This document shows positions 28,435 to 37,200 of a stretch of DNA of 64,000 nucleotides, piece by piece (within the stretch, counting starts at the first letter, position 1; every line of letters starts with the position of its first letter). The stretch lies in assembly GCA_963849635.1 (NCBI GenBank), contig CAWKIA010000022.1:1-64000 (forward strand), in the 5' to 3' direction. The notes under the pieces were generated by a model. The model saw only the letters and a program-made list of their open reading frames with translations. It was not told where the DNA came from and searched no databases. The translations under genes and the position numbers were made by a program. This DNA comes from CAVRUD01 sp963849635. Lineage in GTDB: Bacteria; Chloroflexota; Chloroflexia; Thermomicrobiales; UBA6265.

Positions 28435-29289
28435 ATGCTGCTGTCCTATAGCACCTGGGGAATGCCGACGGTCCCAATCGATGACGCGGTAGCCCATTGT
28501 GCAGGCCTGGGTTTCGACGGACTCGAGTTGACGGTCATTCCCGGCTGGATCACCGAAGGGTCAACCCTGGACATCGCCGAGCGCACGCGGATTCGCAAAC
28601 TCTATGACGACCACAACCTTGATCTCTGCGGCCTGTGCGCAAACACCCCCCTACTCGACCCCGACCCCGCCGCCCACGCGCTGAACGAGGCCCGCTTCCG
28701 GTCCTATCTGGAGATCGCCTCCGACGTGCAATCGCCTGGTGAGCGCCTGACGGTGAGCACGACATCCGGCGGCGCTCCGGCCGACTGGGAGGCGCGGAAG
28801 GACCGCCTCGTCGAACAGTTCGGCCGGTTCGCGGAGCAGGCGACGTCACTAGGCGTCGTGGTCGGTGTGGAGCCGCATGTTGGCGCCGCAATCCACCGGC
28901 CCGACCAGGTGCTGTGGCTGCTGGACCAGATCAACTCGGATGCATTAACGGTCCACTTCGATATCAGCCACTTCAATGTTCAGGGAATGAACATGGATGA
29001 GACCATTGCAACCCTCGCCCCGTACAGTGCCCACACCCATGTCAAGGACGAGCGCGGTCTGGCCCCGAACCACGAGTTTCTGATCCCCGGCGAAGGTGAG
29101 ATGGATTATCCCCGCTACCTCACCGGCATGGATCGTGCCGGATACACCGGGCACATCGTGGTCGAGGTCAGCATCATGGTCCAGCGCCGCCCGGACTACG
29201 ATCCCCTCGCCGCCGCAACACAGTCGTATCGGGTACTCTCGGAAGCTTTTTCAGCTGCAGGGCTAGAGCGGACCAGGAACACTGCATAG
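28435..29289 (+). CDS. sugar phosphate isomerase/epimerase-type TIM barrel
   Basis: A 284-residue AP-endonuclease-2-like barrel. Conserved parts are YSTWGMPTVPIDDAVAHCAG, LGFDGLELTVIPGWITEG, VVVGVEPHVGAAIHRPD with metal Glu and His, VHFDISHFNVQGM with Asp and His, AHTHVKDERG, and IVVEVSIMVQRRPDYD with the last Glu. This is the metal site of xylose-isomerase-like epimerases. ATG 28435 is preferred because GGAG lies six bases upstream. ATG 28423 is in frame as an alternative. It probably acts on a sugar or keto-sugar within this catabolic run. Confidence 0.87.
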   Translation: MLLSYSTWGMPTVPIDDAVAHCAGLGFDGLELTVIPGWITEGSTLDIAERTRIRKLYDDHNLDLCGLCANTPLLDPDPAAHALNEARFRSYLEIASDVQSPGERLTVSTTSGGAPADWEARKDRLVEQFGRFAEQATSLGVVVGVEPHVGAAIHRPDQVLWLLDQINSDALTVHFDISHFNVQGMNMDETIATLAPYSAHTHVKDERGLAPNHEFLIPGEGEMDYPRYLTGMDRAGYTGHIVVEVSIMVQRRPDYDPLAAATQSYRVLSEAFSAAGLERTRNTA

Positions 29290-29317
29290 ACAGCATATGG
29301 GCAGGAAGGGAGCGCCA

Positions 29318-30046
29318 ATGACGTCCACCCCGTTCTGGAGCCAGGAGCAGGAAGACCGGCTGGAACGCATTCGCGAAGATCTGGCGAAGGTCAGCACCGC
29401 GTCCGCCTGCCAGCTCCTGCTCCATCACGGCTGGCGCAACACCTACATGGTGGGGCTGCGCCCGCTCCAGCCGCTCGGGCTCGGCAAGCGGCTCGTGGGC
29501 AGGGCGCAGAACGTGCCGGTACCTCATGCGGCGGGAGCCGGAAGGTGGGCCGAACGACCCGAGACTCGCCGGCGCTCAGCCGAGATCAACTGATCGAAAC
29601 GATCCGCCGGGCGATGTCTTCTCGTCGACGCCCTGGGCGTACCCACCGCCGGGATCATCGGGGACATCCTGCCGACCCGGCTCAAGTGAACGGGGACGCT
29701 CGCGGCGGTGATCAACGGGGCCGTGCGTGACTCGCCCTACATCGCGCGAGGTCGGCCTGCCGGTCTTCTGCGCCGCGACTGCATCCCGTCCCACAGCGGG
29801 CGCGATCTGGTGCCGGTCGATTACGACCGCCCATCGACATGGCCGGCGTGCAGGTGCTGCCCGGCGACGTGCATCCTGACCGACGACGAGGGCGTGATGG
29901 CAATGCCGCTTGCACCTGGCCGAAGAGATCGCGGCGCACGGTCCGCCCAAGGAAGCAACTCGAAGAGTGGATCAGGGTCGAAGATCGCCGCTGGAGGGTC
30001 AGTCCACGACTACTACCCACCGACACCTGAGAAAGCGGTCGAGTAA
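29318..30046 (+). pseudogene. RraA-like aldolase family protein, multiply frameshifted
   Basis: ATG 29318 (AAGGGAG before it) opens LAKVSTASACQLLLHHGWRN, near the family start. After VGRAQ the similarity is scattered over frames: YLMRREPEGGPND, LVVDALGVPTAGIIGDILPT, AVINGAVRDSPYIA, and DVILTDDEGVMAMPLHLAEE, ending YYPPTPEKAVE. Four or more indels are needed. RraA-fold enzymes include 4-hydroxy-4-methyl-2-oxoglutarate aldolases, so a keto-acid aldolase role would suit the cluster. Confidence 0.75.
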
Positions 30047-30091
30047 GCGAAACCGGCCGCGCATCGACGCCGGCCAGACTCAGAGCCACGC

Positions 30092-31239
30092 ATGAAGATC
30101 ACCGATGTTCGCACCGCCGAGATCAAGGGCCATGGCTACTCCACCTATGTCCGCGATCTTTACCGACGAAGGGGTCGATCGGCAACGGCGAATGCATCCA
30201 CGGCGGCGAAGGCTGCCCGCGCATGGTCCACGCCCTAAAGCGCTTCATCATCGGTGAAGACCCGCTCAATGTGGACATGCTCTTCGAGAAGATGCGCCGC
30301 GGTCGCCTCTTCGATGGAGCGATGGCCGGGGCGACCGTGACGGCGATGACCGGCATCGAGATCGCGCTCTGGGACCTGGCCGGCAAGATCCTGGGCGTGC
30401 CCGTCTACCGGCTCCTCGGAGGCAAGTTCCGCGATACCGTACGGCTCTACTGCGACAGCCACGCCGGCAAGGATTTTTCCCCGGAGGCGTACGCGGCCCG
30501 CGCACAAGGAAGTCGTCGCGCTCGGGATTCGATGCACTGAAATTCGACGTCGACGAAACCGAGGCGGGATTCCGCAACGACCGCTGGAACTGGCACGCCT
30601 CTCCCAGTCGAGATCGACTGGATGGTCGAGCGGGTGGCGGCCGTCCGGGAGGCTGTCGGGCCCGACATTGACCTGGCCATCGACATGCACGGGCGCTACG
30701 ACATTGCCAGTGGGATCGCGGTGGCCCGGGCGATGGAGCCGTTCCGCCTCCTGTGGCTGGAGGAGCCGGTGCCGCCGGAAAACGTGGCCGCGATGCGTGA
30801 GGTGAAGCGGGCGTCGCCAGTGCCCCTCTGCTCCGGCGAGAACCTCTACCTGCGCTGGGGGTTCCGCGACCTGCTCGAGCAACAGGCGGTCGACTACATC
30901 ATGCCCGACATCCCCAAGTGCGGCGGGCTATCCGAATGCCGCAAGATCGCCAACATGGCCGAGGTCTACTACGTGCCACTGGCGCCTCATAACGTCTGCG
31001 GTCCCCTCGGTACGATGGCCTCCGCTCATGTCTGCGCCACGATCCCCAACTTCCTTGTGATGGAGTGGCATTGGATCGACTATCCCGGCTGGGAAGAGCT
31101 CACGATTCAGGACCAGCCGGTGATCCAAAATGGCCACGTCGTCCTCACCGACAAGCCGGGGATCGGCCTGGAGGTGAACGACGAAGTAGCCAGGACTTTT
31201 GTACGCCCCGGCACGCGGTACTTTGGCGAACAGCCCTGA
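30092..31239 (+). pseudogene. enolase-superfamily dehydratase (galactonate dehydratase-like), frameshifted
   Basis: ATG 30092 begins MKITDVRTAEIKGHGY, a usual start of this group. The frame breaks near 30160, 30505 and 30597. Joined blocks are MTGIEIALWDLAGKILGVPV, YRLLGGKFRDTVRLYCDSHA, LAIDMHGRYDIASGIAVARA, LLWLEEPVPPENVAAM and CSGENLYLRWGFRDLLEQQA, then VPLAPHNVCGPLGTMASAHV. The final frame runs intact for over 200 residues. The Asp, Glu, Glu metal set and the PHN His are present. A sugar-acid dehydratase is likely. Confidence 0.82.
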
Positions 31240-31494
31240 AAATGGGGCGCGCCAGAAGCACTTTCCCCCCGCGAGAGCCGGCGAGGATAGGCTGAACGGA
31301 GGTGTTCACCGGAGACGAGCCACATGAGCCCGCCCTCGACTCATCCGAACGGTCTATCTCCGATACCGCTGGCTTGACCCGGTCGGATAGACCGAATGGT
31401 GCAATCGGGATGGGCCATCTGGCCAGGCGTATTCACCTGAAATACAGATAGCGCTCCCGGACCTTCCTACTATATTTGGCGATCGATATAACTA

Positions 31495-31523
31495 TTGACT
31501 TCAACAGACAAAAGAACTAAGGT
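31495..31523 (+). promoter_or_regulatory. candidate promoter upstream of the minigenes
   Basis: TTGACT (31495-31500) and TAAGGT (31518-31523) are spaced 17 bases in an A-rich stretch. The -10 has the key T, A and final T only, so strength is uncertain. Confidence 0.4.
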
Positions 31524-31690
31524 ACTTACTAGTCAGGGTCAATGGTCCGGTGTTCGGTCGTTCGGCTCTCGGTACCTTGGGAACCAGAGGATACAACGGG
31601 TGCGGTTAGCCCAAGACCATCGCCCCTGAAACCAAATGAAGGCGCTCAGCCAGGGGTGACCGGTTTACATCTTGGGTCCCGATGAGAGGA
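31519..31690 (+). ncRNA. candidate structured leader with alternative hairpins
   Basis: AAGGTAC (31519-31525) can pair with GTACCTT (31572-31578). CTTGGG at 31576-31581 can pair with CCCAAG at 31610-31615. The same CCCAAG can instead pair with a second CTTGGG at 31671-31676, enclosing a CCCCTG/CAGGGG stem (31623-31628 and 31651-31656). The pairings are mutually exclusive, as in attenuators or riboswitches. The last segment leads straight into the ribosome binding site of the first minigene. No known riboswitch class was recognised. Confidence 0.35.
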
Positions 31691-31698
31691 GCCCGATT

Positions 31699-31713
31699 AT
31701 GCTGTGGAAGTAA
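31699..31713 (+). CDS. minigene encoding MLWK
   Basis: ATG CTG TGG AAG TAA, preceded by GAGAGGAG with a seven-base gap, an excellent ribosome binding site. The peptide ends in Trp-Lys like the two frames downstream. It could be a leader peptide, a secreted signal precursor or a translation-controlling minigene. No expression evidence is available. Confidence 0.4.
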   Translation: MLWK

Positions 31714-31807
31714 TCATCATTTCGTAACACCACCTATCCGCAGTTCTTTTCTTGACTGCTTTCCTCTCCACTCTCTCCGAACGGCACCCACCTCCTGGAG
31801 GTCTCCT

Positions 31808-31825
31808 GTGATCAGCTGGAAGTAA
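31808..31825 (+). CDS. minigene encoding MISWK (GTG start)
   Basis: GTG ATC AGC TGG AAG TAA follows GGAGGT with a five-base gap. The binding site lies inside a perfect palindrome ACCTCCTGGAGGT (31790-31802) that could hide it. The 17 bases TGATCAGCTGGAAGTAA are repeated exactly at the next minigene. Confidence 0.4.
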   Translation: MISWK

Positions 31826-31889
31826 GTGCCTTGATCATCGCGCACCTGTTTGTTTTCGTCGCTAATGGCTTTGCTGGAGGAGATTTCAG

Positions 31890-31907
31890 TTGATCAGCTG
31901 GAAGTAA
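31890..31907 (+). CDS. minigene encoding MISWK (TTG start)
   Basis: TTG ATC AGC TGG AAG TAA follows GGAGG with a nine-base gap. It encodes the same peptide as the previous frame from a different start codon and different flanking DNA. Its stop overlaps the next start as TAATG. Confidence 0.4.
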   Translation: MISWK

Positions 31908-31993
31908 TGGACAATGTCCCAACCAACACTACGGCCTGGGATCGCAGAATGAAGGACACGCTCCTTCTCCGCACCTGGATCGTTATCGTTTAA
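31907..31993 (+). CDS. 28-residue reading frame coupled to a minigene
   Basis: ATG 31907 shares its A with the minigene stop (TAATG), a classic coupling arrangement. The peptide begins MDNVPTNTTAWDRRMKD and ends with a hydrophobic LLLRTWIVIV. It has no ribosome binding site other than the minigene upstream. The family is unknown and it may be chance. Confidence 0.3.
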   Translation: MDNVPTNTTAWDRRMKDTLLLRTWIVIV

Positions 31994-32257
31994 GAGATTC
32001 GGAAAGCATCGAGGATCGTCTGGTACACCTTATGTAATGTCCTGATCGTCCCGAGATATTCGAGAAACGTTTGCCACTCCAGCCATGAATTCACCATCCG
32101 AGCGCAACCTGCGGAGTGGCTAGTACCTCCGTACCAATCGACGATAGGCCTATAGTTTTGCCAACTCCGCATTTTTCGTTCCAACAGAAGGAAACGACCC
32201 CTACAATCACGGTATACTGAGGCAATTGGTGACTGGGGCTGCCGGCGCCAGGAGCAG

Positions 32258-33736
32258 TTGAGCTTCCAATCTTGTAGTTCTCCTGGGAATCCAATGGGCG
32301 GTCTTCCACGGGCCACACTTGTTCGCACATTCCTGACAGTGATCGTCACTGCCGCCCTGTTCCTTTGGGCGCGGGGCAGCGAACCTTCGCTGTCGGGCCG
32401 CGACGTCCTCATCGCCCTAACCCTGGGCGCCATCTTCGCCATCTCAGAGTCGAAGATCCTCGACATTGCCTTCCCGAATGGGACAGGCACGCTCCACGTC
32501 TCGGTCGGATCCCCGATCGCCTTTGCAGCCGGGCTCACGCTCGGTCCGGCTACCGGCGCCGCCGTCATCATGCTCGCAATCCTGATCGAGTCAGTCATTG
32601 ACCGTCGCCAGCCCATCAAGATTCTCGTCAACGTCTCCGTTTTCGGCCTGGTGACCTTGCTGGCCGCACTGACCTATCAGGCATTCGCCGATACAGACCT
32701 CTCGCCGCTCGGAAGCCTCCGCAATATGGCAGCGGTCATGGCCGCCAGCGTGGTCTTCAACCTGGTGAACCTGGCGGTAATCTCTTCCATCGTGGCCCCC
32801 GTGATGGGCCTGACTCCCCTCAACATGCTGCGGACCAACCTCTCAGGCTTCTACGTCCAGACGCTGACTCTCCCAACGTTCGGCGCGATTGTTCCGGTAA
32901 TCGCCCGGGAGCACATCGTCGCCTTGCTCGTCATCGTGATCCCACTGATCGGCCCCCTACTCTCATTTCGCGGCTTCGAGCGGACCCGACTATCGATCCA
33001 GGAGACCATGGCCGGCCTCGCCGATGCGCTCGAGCGCCGAGACCCCTACACCCACCAACATTCAATGCGCGTGACTGACTATGTGGGGAAAGTTCTCTCC
33101 CAGCTCCCAGTGCCGTACGAGACATCCCAAGGCATCCTCGCCGCTGCTCGTATCCACGACATCGGAAAGGTTGCGATTCCGGATCAAGTCCTCAACAAGC
33201 CCTCGTCGTTGACGAAGGATGAATTCGCGGAGATTCAGAGCCACGCCGCCGTCGGCGCCGAGATGGTCGAAAAGCTCTGGATGTACCGACCGTGGGTGCC
33301 GGTGATCCATCATCACCACGAACGCTGGGACGGGAAGGGTTATCCGGATGGGCTCGCCGGGGAAGACATCCCCCTCGGGGCGCGCATCATCGCCGTGGCC
33401 GACGCCTACGACGCGATGACCACCGATCGCGTCTACCGCAAGGCGTTCCCCGTCGAAAAGGCGCTCACGGAACTCCGCGAACAGAAAGGCATCCAGTTCG
33501 AACCGGAACTCGTCGACGCCCTTTGCCGGGCTCTCGGTTTCTCCGACGAGCCTCCAGCGGCCGAACCAACTCTACCGGACCACCCGCCGCCACCGATCCT
33601 ACCCATCAAGCCAATCAAACCGACACCGCCAACTCACGGCGCCCAGGTTCCTACAGAGCCAGAGCCGACGGACCAAACGCTGCATCAGCCTGCAGCCATG
33701 ATCATGCAGCCGCCGGCCATCGTCCCTCAGAGTTGA
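32258..33736 (+). CDS. membrane HD-GYP domain protein, probable c-di-GMP phosphodiesterase
   Basis: A 492-residue protein. About six N-terminal helices come first (FLTVIVTAALFLWARGS, VLIALTLGAIFAI and others), forming a membrane sensor. The HD-GYP domain follows: YTHQHSMRVTDYVGK, AARIHDIGKVAIPD with the HD pair, HHHHERWDGKGYPDGLAGED with the GYP loop, and IIAVADAYDAMTTDRVYRKA. This family cleaves cyclic di-GMP. A Pro-rich tail of about 70 residues (PPPPILPIKPIKPTPP) ends the protein. TTG 32258 has AGGAG only three bases away, so ATG 32294 is a real alternative. The minigene leader lies directly upstream. Confidence 0.88.
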   Translation: MSFQSCSSPGNPMGGLPRATLVRTFLTVIVTAALFLWARGSEPSLSGRDVLIALTLGAIFAISESKILDIAFPNGTGTLHVSVGSPIAFAAGLTLGPATGAAVIMLAILIESVIDRRQPIKILVNVSVFGLVTLLAALTYQAFADTDLSPLGSLRNMAAVMAASVVFNLVNLAVISSIVAPVMGLTPLNMLRTNLSGFYVQTLTLPTFGAIVPVIAREHIVALLVIVIPLIGPLLSFRGFERTRLSIQETMAGLADALERRDPYTHQHSMRVTDYVGKVLSQLPVPYETSQGILAAARIHDIGKVAIPDQVLNKPSSLTKDEFAEIQSHAAVGAEMVEKLWMYRPWVPVIHHHHERWDGKGYPDGLAGEDIPLGARIIAVADAYDAMTTDRVYRKAFPVEKALTELREQKGIQFEPELVDALCRALGFSDEPPAAEPTLPDHPPPPILPIKPIKPTPPTHGAQVPTEPEPTDQTLHQPAAMIMQPPAIVPQS

Positions 33737-33784
33737 CGGTTTTGACATCAGGCAGCGGCCGGTGATCGCGGAGATCCACCGCCG

Positions 33785-35134
33785 CTAGGCGTCGATTCGA
33801 TCACTCCACGAGCGCACAAGCAGCAGCAGGGCGAGCAGTACTCCGGGCAGCGAGAGCAGCCCGATGGCCGCGCCAACGCCGAGCCAGGATTCCAGCACCG
33901 GCGCGGCCAGCGCCCCGATGATCCCGCCGATGCCCAACGCAAGGATCAGAATCGAGAGAAACCGCCCGTAGCGGTCGGCTGGCAACCGGTGCTGGAAGAA
34001 GGTTAATCCAAGCACCTCGTAGACATTCGTCGCCAGCCCCGCGATTGCGAGCGTCACCAGGGCAATTGGGACCGATCCGATCGAGCCGAAGACCCCCATG
34101 GCGGCAGCACAGGCGGCGATCGCCGCCGCGGTTCCCCGCAGTGCCGCGATGCCGGCATGTGAACCGGCACCCGCGCCGATGCCCCCGACGACAGCCCCAA
34201 ATCCGACCGCGGCGTAGAAATAGCCAGGGCCGGCTTCACCCAATCCCAGGCTATCGGCCCGGTCGACGAACAGCGAAATCGATCCCCGGATCGCGACTGT
34301 CGCCCCCAGAGCGGCGAGGGCAAACAGCGCGAGGTCGGTTTGCCGCAGGAGCCAGCGGTATCCCCCTGACGGCGCGCTGCTAACACCAACCAGGGCAGCA
34401 GTGTCGCCCGGCACGGCCACGCCAGATTCAGACGCTTGCGCCGCAACGCCAATTCCGTCGCGATGGGTCTGGCTCCAGGAAAATGCAATGGCGACGCCGA
34501 GGAACGTGAGCCCATTGATGAGAAAGACGGGAATTGGCCCCAAGGCGGCCAGGACCAACCCCCCGAGCACCGGCCCGACAAACTGGGCGACGGTCAGCCC
34601 GGTCGAGAGGAGGCCGTTCACGGCGGCCATCTGGTCCGGCGGAGCGCTGTTGACCAATTGCACTCGATAGGCGGGCCAGGCAACCGTATTGACGGTCTCC
34701 AGGGCAACGATGAGGAGGCAGAGCAGCCAGATCTGGGGGGCCAGATCAACCAGCACAAAGGCGGCCGCGATGACGCCCATGAGTACATGTGACCAGACAA
34801 GTGTCCTGGTTGGCGGCCAGCGATCGACCAGCGCCCCGGCGGGCGCCTGGAACACCAGCCGGGGGACCAGGCGCAGTGCGAGGACAAACCCGACGCCGAT
34901 CGAGCCACCGGCTTCGTGGGCAATCGCCAGCAGAGCGACCGTATTGAACCAGTCACCGATCTCGGAGGCGAGCCCGGCCCAAAGGAGAGTCGATGACTCA
35001 CGCCGCGACAGTAACTGCCGGTAGCGCTTCAACCCGTCCGCGACCGCCGTCGCGAACCGTCGACCCCCAGATGGCATTCTCAGACGTTCCGTCGTTTGCG
35101 CCACGCCACCTGCCTCGTGACCTGAGACGGCCAC
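33785..35134 (-). CDS. MFS transporter
   Basis: A 449-residue protein with about twelve helices. It begins cytoplasmically and shows SRRESSTLLWAGLASEIGDW, then the MFS-3 type signature GALVDRWPPTRTLVWSH in the first loop and YRVQLVNSAPPDQMAAVNGL further on. The plan matches enterobactin-exporter-like (MFS_3) proteins that export small molecules or drugs. The GTG start 35134 has GGGAGG about ten bases before it. It converges on the HD-GYP gene. Confidence 0.87.
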   Translation of the reverse strand: MAVSGHEAGGVAQTTERLRMPSGGRRFATAVADGLKRYRQLLSRRESSTLLWAGLASEIGDWFNTVALLAIAHEAGGSIGVGFVLALRLVPRLVFQAPAGALVDRWPPTRTLVWSHVLMGVIAAAFVLVDLAPQIWLLCLLIVALETVNTVAWPAYRVQLVNSAPPDQMAAVNGLLSTGLTVAQFVGPVLGGLVLAALGPIPVFLINGLTFLGVAIAFSWSQTHRDGIGVAAQASESGVAVPGDTAALVGVSSAPSGGYRWLLRQTDLALFALAALGATVAIRGSISLFVDRADSLGLGEAGPGYFYAAVGFGAVVGGIGAGAGSHAGIAALRGTAAAIAACAAAMGVFGSIGSVPIALVTLAIAGLATNVYEVLGLTFFQHRLPADRYGRFLSILILALGIGGIIGALAAPVLESWLGVGAAIGLLSLPGVLLALLLLVRSWSDRIDA

Positions 35135-35367
35135 CGGCGACTGCCTCCCGCATGTGATCCGCGCAGCCGGGTGTGCACCTTGGCGGAACCTCCAGCGTAC
35201 CAGAACGCCTCAGGGTGAGGAACAGCCCGGTATGGGCAGGACCGTGGGGCTAGTGCGGTGGTGGCCTCCATTTCCCTAACGGTAACAGCCGACTAAATCG
35301 GTATATCCTGGGGGACGGAAGATAGGCGCGAGCCACTGACAGGAAAGAGCGGAAGCGGGATCGCATC

Positions 35368-36075
35368 ATGCCGACGAACGAAGCCGCCCAGTATCACCTC
35401 ATCTTCGACGCCGACGACACCCTGTGGGAGAACAACATCTACTTCGAGCGCGCGATCGCCGAGTTCGTCACGCTCCTCAACCATTCTGCCCTCACGCCAC
35501 CAGAGATCCGCGAGGTCCTCGACCGGGTCGAGCGCACGACCATTGGCATCCAGGGCTACGGCGCGGAGAGCTTTGCCTATAGCCTGTCCGAGACCTTCCG
35601 GGAACTCGCTGAAGGCGATGTCACGGAGGAAGATGTTGCTCGGGTACAGGCGCTCGGCAAGCGCATCCTGACCCAGGAGAAAGAACTCCTCCCAGACGTC
35701 GAAAGCACCCTGGCGGAGCTGGGCCAGCGCCACACCTTGGCGATCCTGACGAAGGGCAATCTGGAAGAGCAGCGGCTCAAGGTTGAGCGTTCAGGACTGA
35801 CCGACTACTTCGCGCACGTCGATGTGGTCGTCGAGAAAGACATTGAGACCTATGCGCGTCTGGCCCGGTCTCACGGCTTGAACCCCGCCACAACCTGGAT
35901 GATCGGGAATTCGCCTAGATCCGACATCAACCCGGCCTTGGCGGCGGGCCTGAACACGGTCTACATCCCCCACAGTGCGACCTGGTCGCTGGAGCAACAA
36001 GACATCGAAGAACCGAGCGATCCGGCGCGATACATGACCCTCCACCGCTTCGCCGATTTGCTCTTGCATTTCTAG
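35368..36075 (+). CDS. HAD-superfamily hydrolase
   Basis: A 235-residue phosphatase-fold protein. Motif I is LIFDADDTLWENN with both Asp, motif II LAILTKGNLEEQ, the motif III Lys is in VVVEKDIETY, and motif IV is MIGNSPRSDINPALAAGL. An alpha-helical cap lies between motifs I and II, as in YjjG-like nucleotidases and haloacid dehalogenase type I. It probably removes phosphate from a sugar phosphate or nucleotide. It is upstream of the GntR gene with a separate promoter between. Confidence 0.9.
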   Translation: MPTNEAAQYHLIFDADDTLWENNIYFERAIAEFVTLLNHSALTPPEIREVLDRVERTTIGIQGYGAESFAYSLSETFRELAEGDVTEEDVARVQALGKRILTQEKELLPDVESTLAELGQRHTLAILTKGNLEEQRLKVERSGLTDYFAHVDVVVEKDIETYARLARSHGLNPATTWMIGNSPRSDINPALAAGLNTVYIPHSATWSLEQQDIEEPSDPARYMTLHRFADLLLHF

Positions 36076-36093
36076 CGAAACCTCGTGGGCAAC

Positions 36094-36140
36094 TTGACAG
36101 CAAGCACGTGCGTCGATAGGGTTCGCAATCTGTATACAAG
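36094..36140 (+). promoter_or_regulatory. promoter with GntR/FCD-type operator
   Basis: TTGACA (36094-36099) and TAGGGT (36117-36122) are 17 bases apart. Eight bases after the -10 comes CTGTATACAAG (36130-36140), close to the TTGTATACAA palindrome bound by FCD-class GntR regulators. It would cover the transcription start, so the GntR protein encoded next probably represses its own operon. Confidence 0.6.
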
Positions 36141-36169
36141 ATTGACAAGGGCCACGCGGGAGCCGCCCG

Positions 36170-36976
36170 ATGACAACGGCGTCACGACGCTCAGCCTCAC
36201 CCCGACAGATAACAACACCTGCCGCTGGAAGCGCGCCAGAAACCACCGAGATCACCCGGACGTCGCTCGGTGACGAGGTCTATCGAGTCCTGTGGCAGCG
36301 GATTCTCGACCGGAACCTGCGGGCGGGCGAGAAACTGAGTGACCTGCGCCTGAGTGACGAACTCGGAGTGAGCCGCACTCCCGTACGAGAGGCGCTGCAG
36401 CGCCTCGTTCAGGACGGCATCGCCCGGGCGGAACCCAACCGAGGCTTCTACGTCGCGTCATTCGCACCGGAAGACGTGGCAGAGATCTACGAACTACGCG
36501 CCGTACTCGAAGCGATGGCGCTCAGGCACGCCGCGCCACACCTGTCCGCCGCCGAACTCCGGCAGGATCTGGCGGAGTTGGAGCGGTTCGAGGAGCTCAT
36601 CGACCACGCGGAGACCAGCGAGCAACTCCAGGAGATCGCCAGCGAGTTCTTGCGGAGCGATCGCGCGTTCCACCGCCGCCTGGTGGAACGCGCGAACCGG
36701 AAGCGGCTGGCGGCGCTGGTGGAGGGATTGTGGGCGCAGATCGCAGTCTTTCAGGAGGCGGGGAGTTTCCTTCCGTCATTGGTCCGGCTTTCGATTGTCC
36801 ACCACCGCGAGATCATTCACGCTCTTCTCGCGGGCGACGTCACCACCGCGGTTGCGAGCCTGGAACACCACATCCAGGAGGTCAAAGGCCGGGTGGTCAC
36901 TGAGGTGGCGATCACCCTCAATGCCCATCAGGTCTATTTGGACGATCCAGAAAACGCGAAGGGACAGATGATATGA
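36170..36976 (+). CDS. GntR-family (FCD class) transcriptional regulator
   Basis: A 268-residue regulator. The N-terminal winged helix is GDEVYRVLWQRILDRNLRAG through LRLSDELGVSRTPVREALQR. The C-terminal FCD domain is helical with the metal or ligand His set (RSDRAFHRRLVERANRKRL and VHHREIIHALLAGD). Members sense organic acids such as sugar acids or lactate. ATG 36170 follows GGGAG. Its end overlaps the next gene by four bases, so it heads the operon with the small protein and mutarotase. Confidence 0.92.
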   Translation: MTTASRRSASPRQITTPAAGSAPETTEITRTSLGDEVYRVLWQRILDRNLRAGEKLSDLRLSDELGVSRTPVREALQRLVQDGIARAEPNRGFYVASFAPEDVAEIYELRAVLEAMALRHAAPHLSAAELRQDLAELERFEELIDHAETSEQLQEIASEFLRSDRAFHRRLVERANRKRLAALVEGLWAQIAVFQEAGSFLPSLVRLSIVHHREIIHALLAGDVTTAVASLEHHIQEVKGRVVTEVAITLNAHQVYLDDPENAKGQMI

Positions 36977-37200
36977 GCGGAGAGCAACCTGGTTGGGACT
37001 ACCAATGGCTCGATGCCACGGACGAGTCGCGCCTCGCCAGCCTCGGCGCGCGAGGGTGGGAGGTCGTTGCGGCCTCGGCGGATGCGGCTCGCCTCCTGCT
37101 GAAGCGGGCCAAACCGACGTTCCGGGAACGGGTCACGCTCGATCAAAAGCGTCACGTGTATGGGTCGGCAGGTGTCGCGTTTCCGGAGGGCGACCTATGA
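36973..37200 (+). CDS. small DUF4177-like protein
   Basis: A 75-residue protein coupled on both sides by ATGA overlaps, to the GntR gene and to the mutarotase. WDYQWLDATDESRLASLGAR, then GWEVVAASADAARLLLKR, resembles the short DUF4177 pattern (Tyr-rich strand, Leu-Gly-x-x-Gly-Trp-Glu). No enzymatic role is known. Its tight coupling suggests a function tied to the sugar pathway. Confidence 0.7.
   Translation: MSGEQPGWDYQWLDATDESRLASLGARGWEVVAASADAARLLLKRAKPTFRERVTLDQKRHVYGSAGVAFPEGDL

Larger units (their letters stand above)
31240..32257. other. lower-GC leader region with minigenes and structured RNA potential
   Basis: About 1 kb without a conventional gene. It is visibly richer in A and T than its surroundings. 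It holds a promoter candidate, several pairing segments and four short reading frames listed separately. Bases 31240-31490 show nothing recognisable. Confidence 0.5.

Noticed and set aside
31990..32172. A minus-strand frame of 60 codons starting MRSWQNYRPIVDWYGG.
   Set aside because: There is no good ribosome binding site and no family match. It lies in the leader region opposite likely signals, so chance is more likely.
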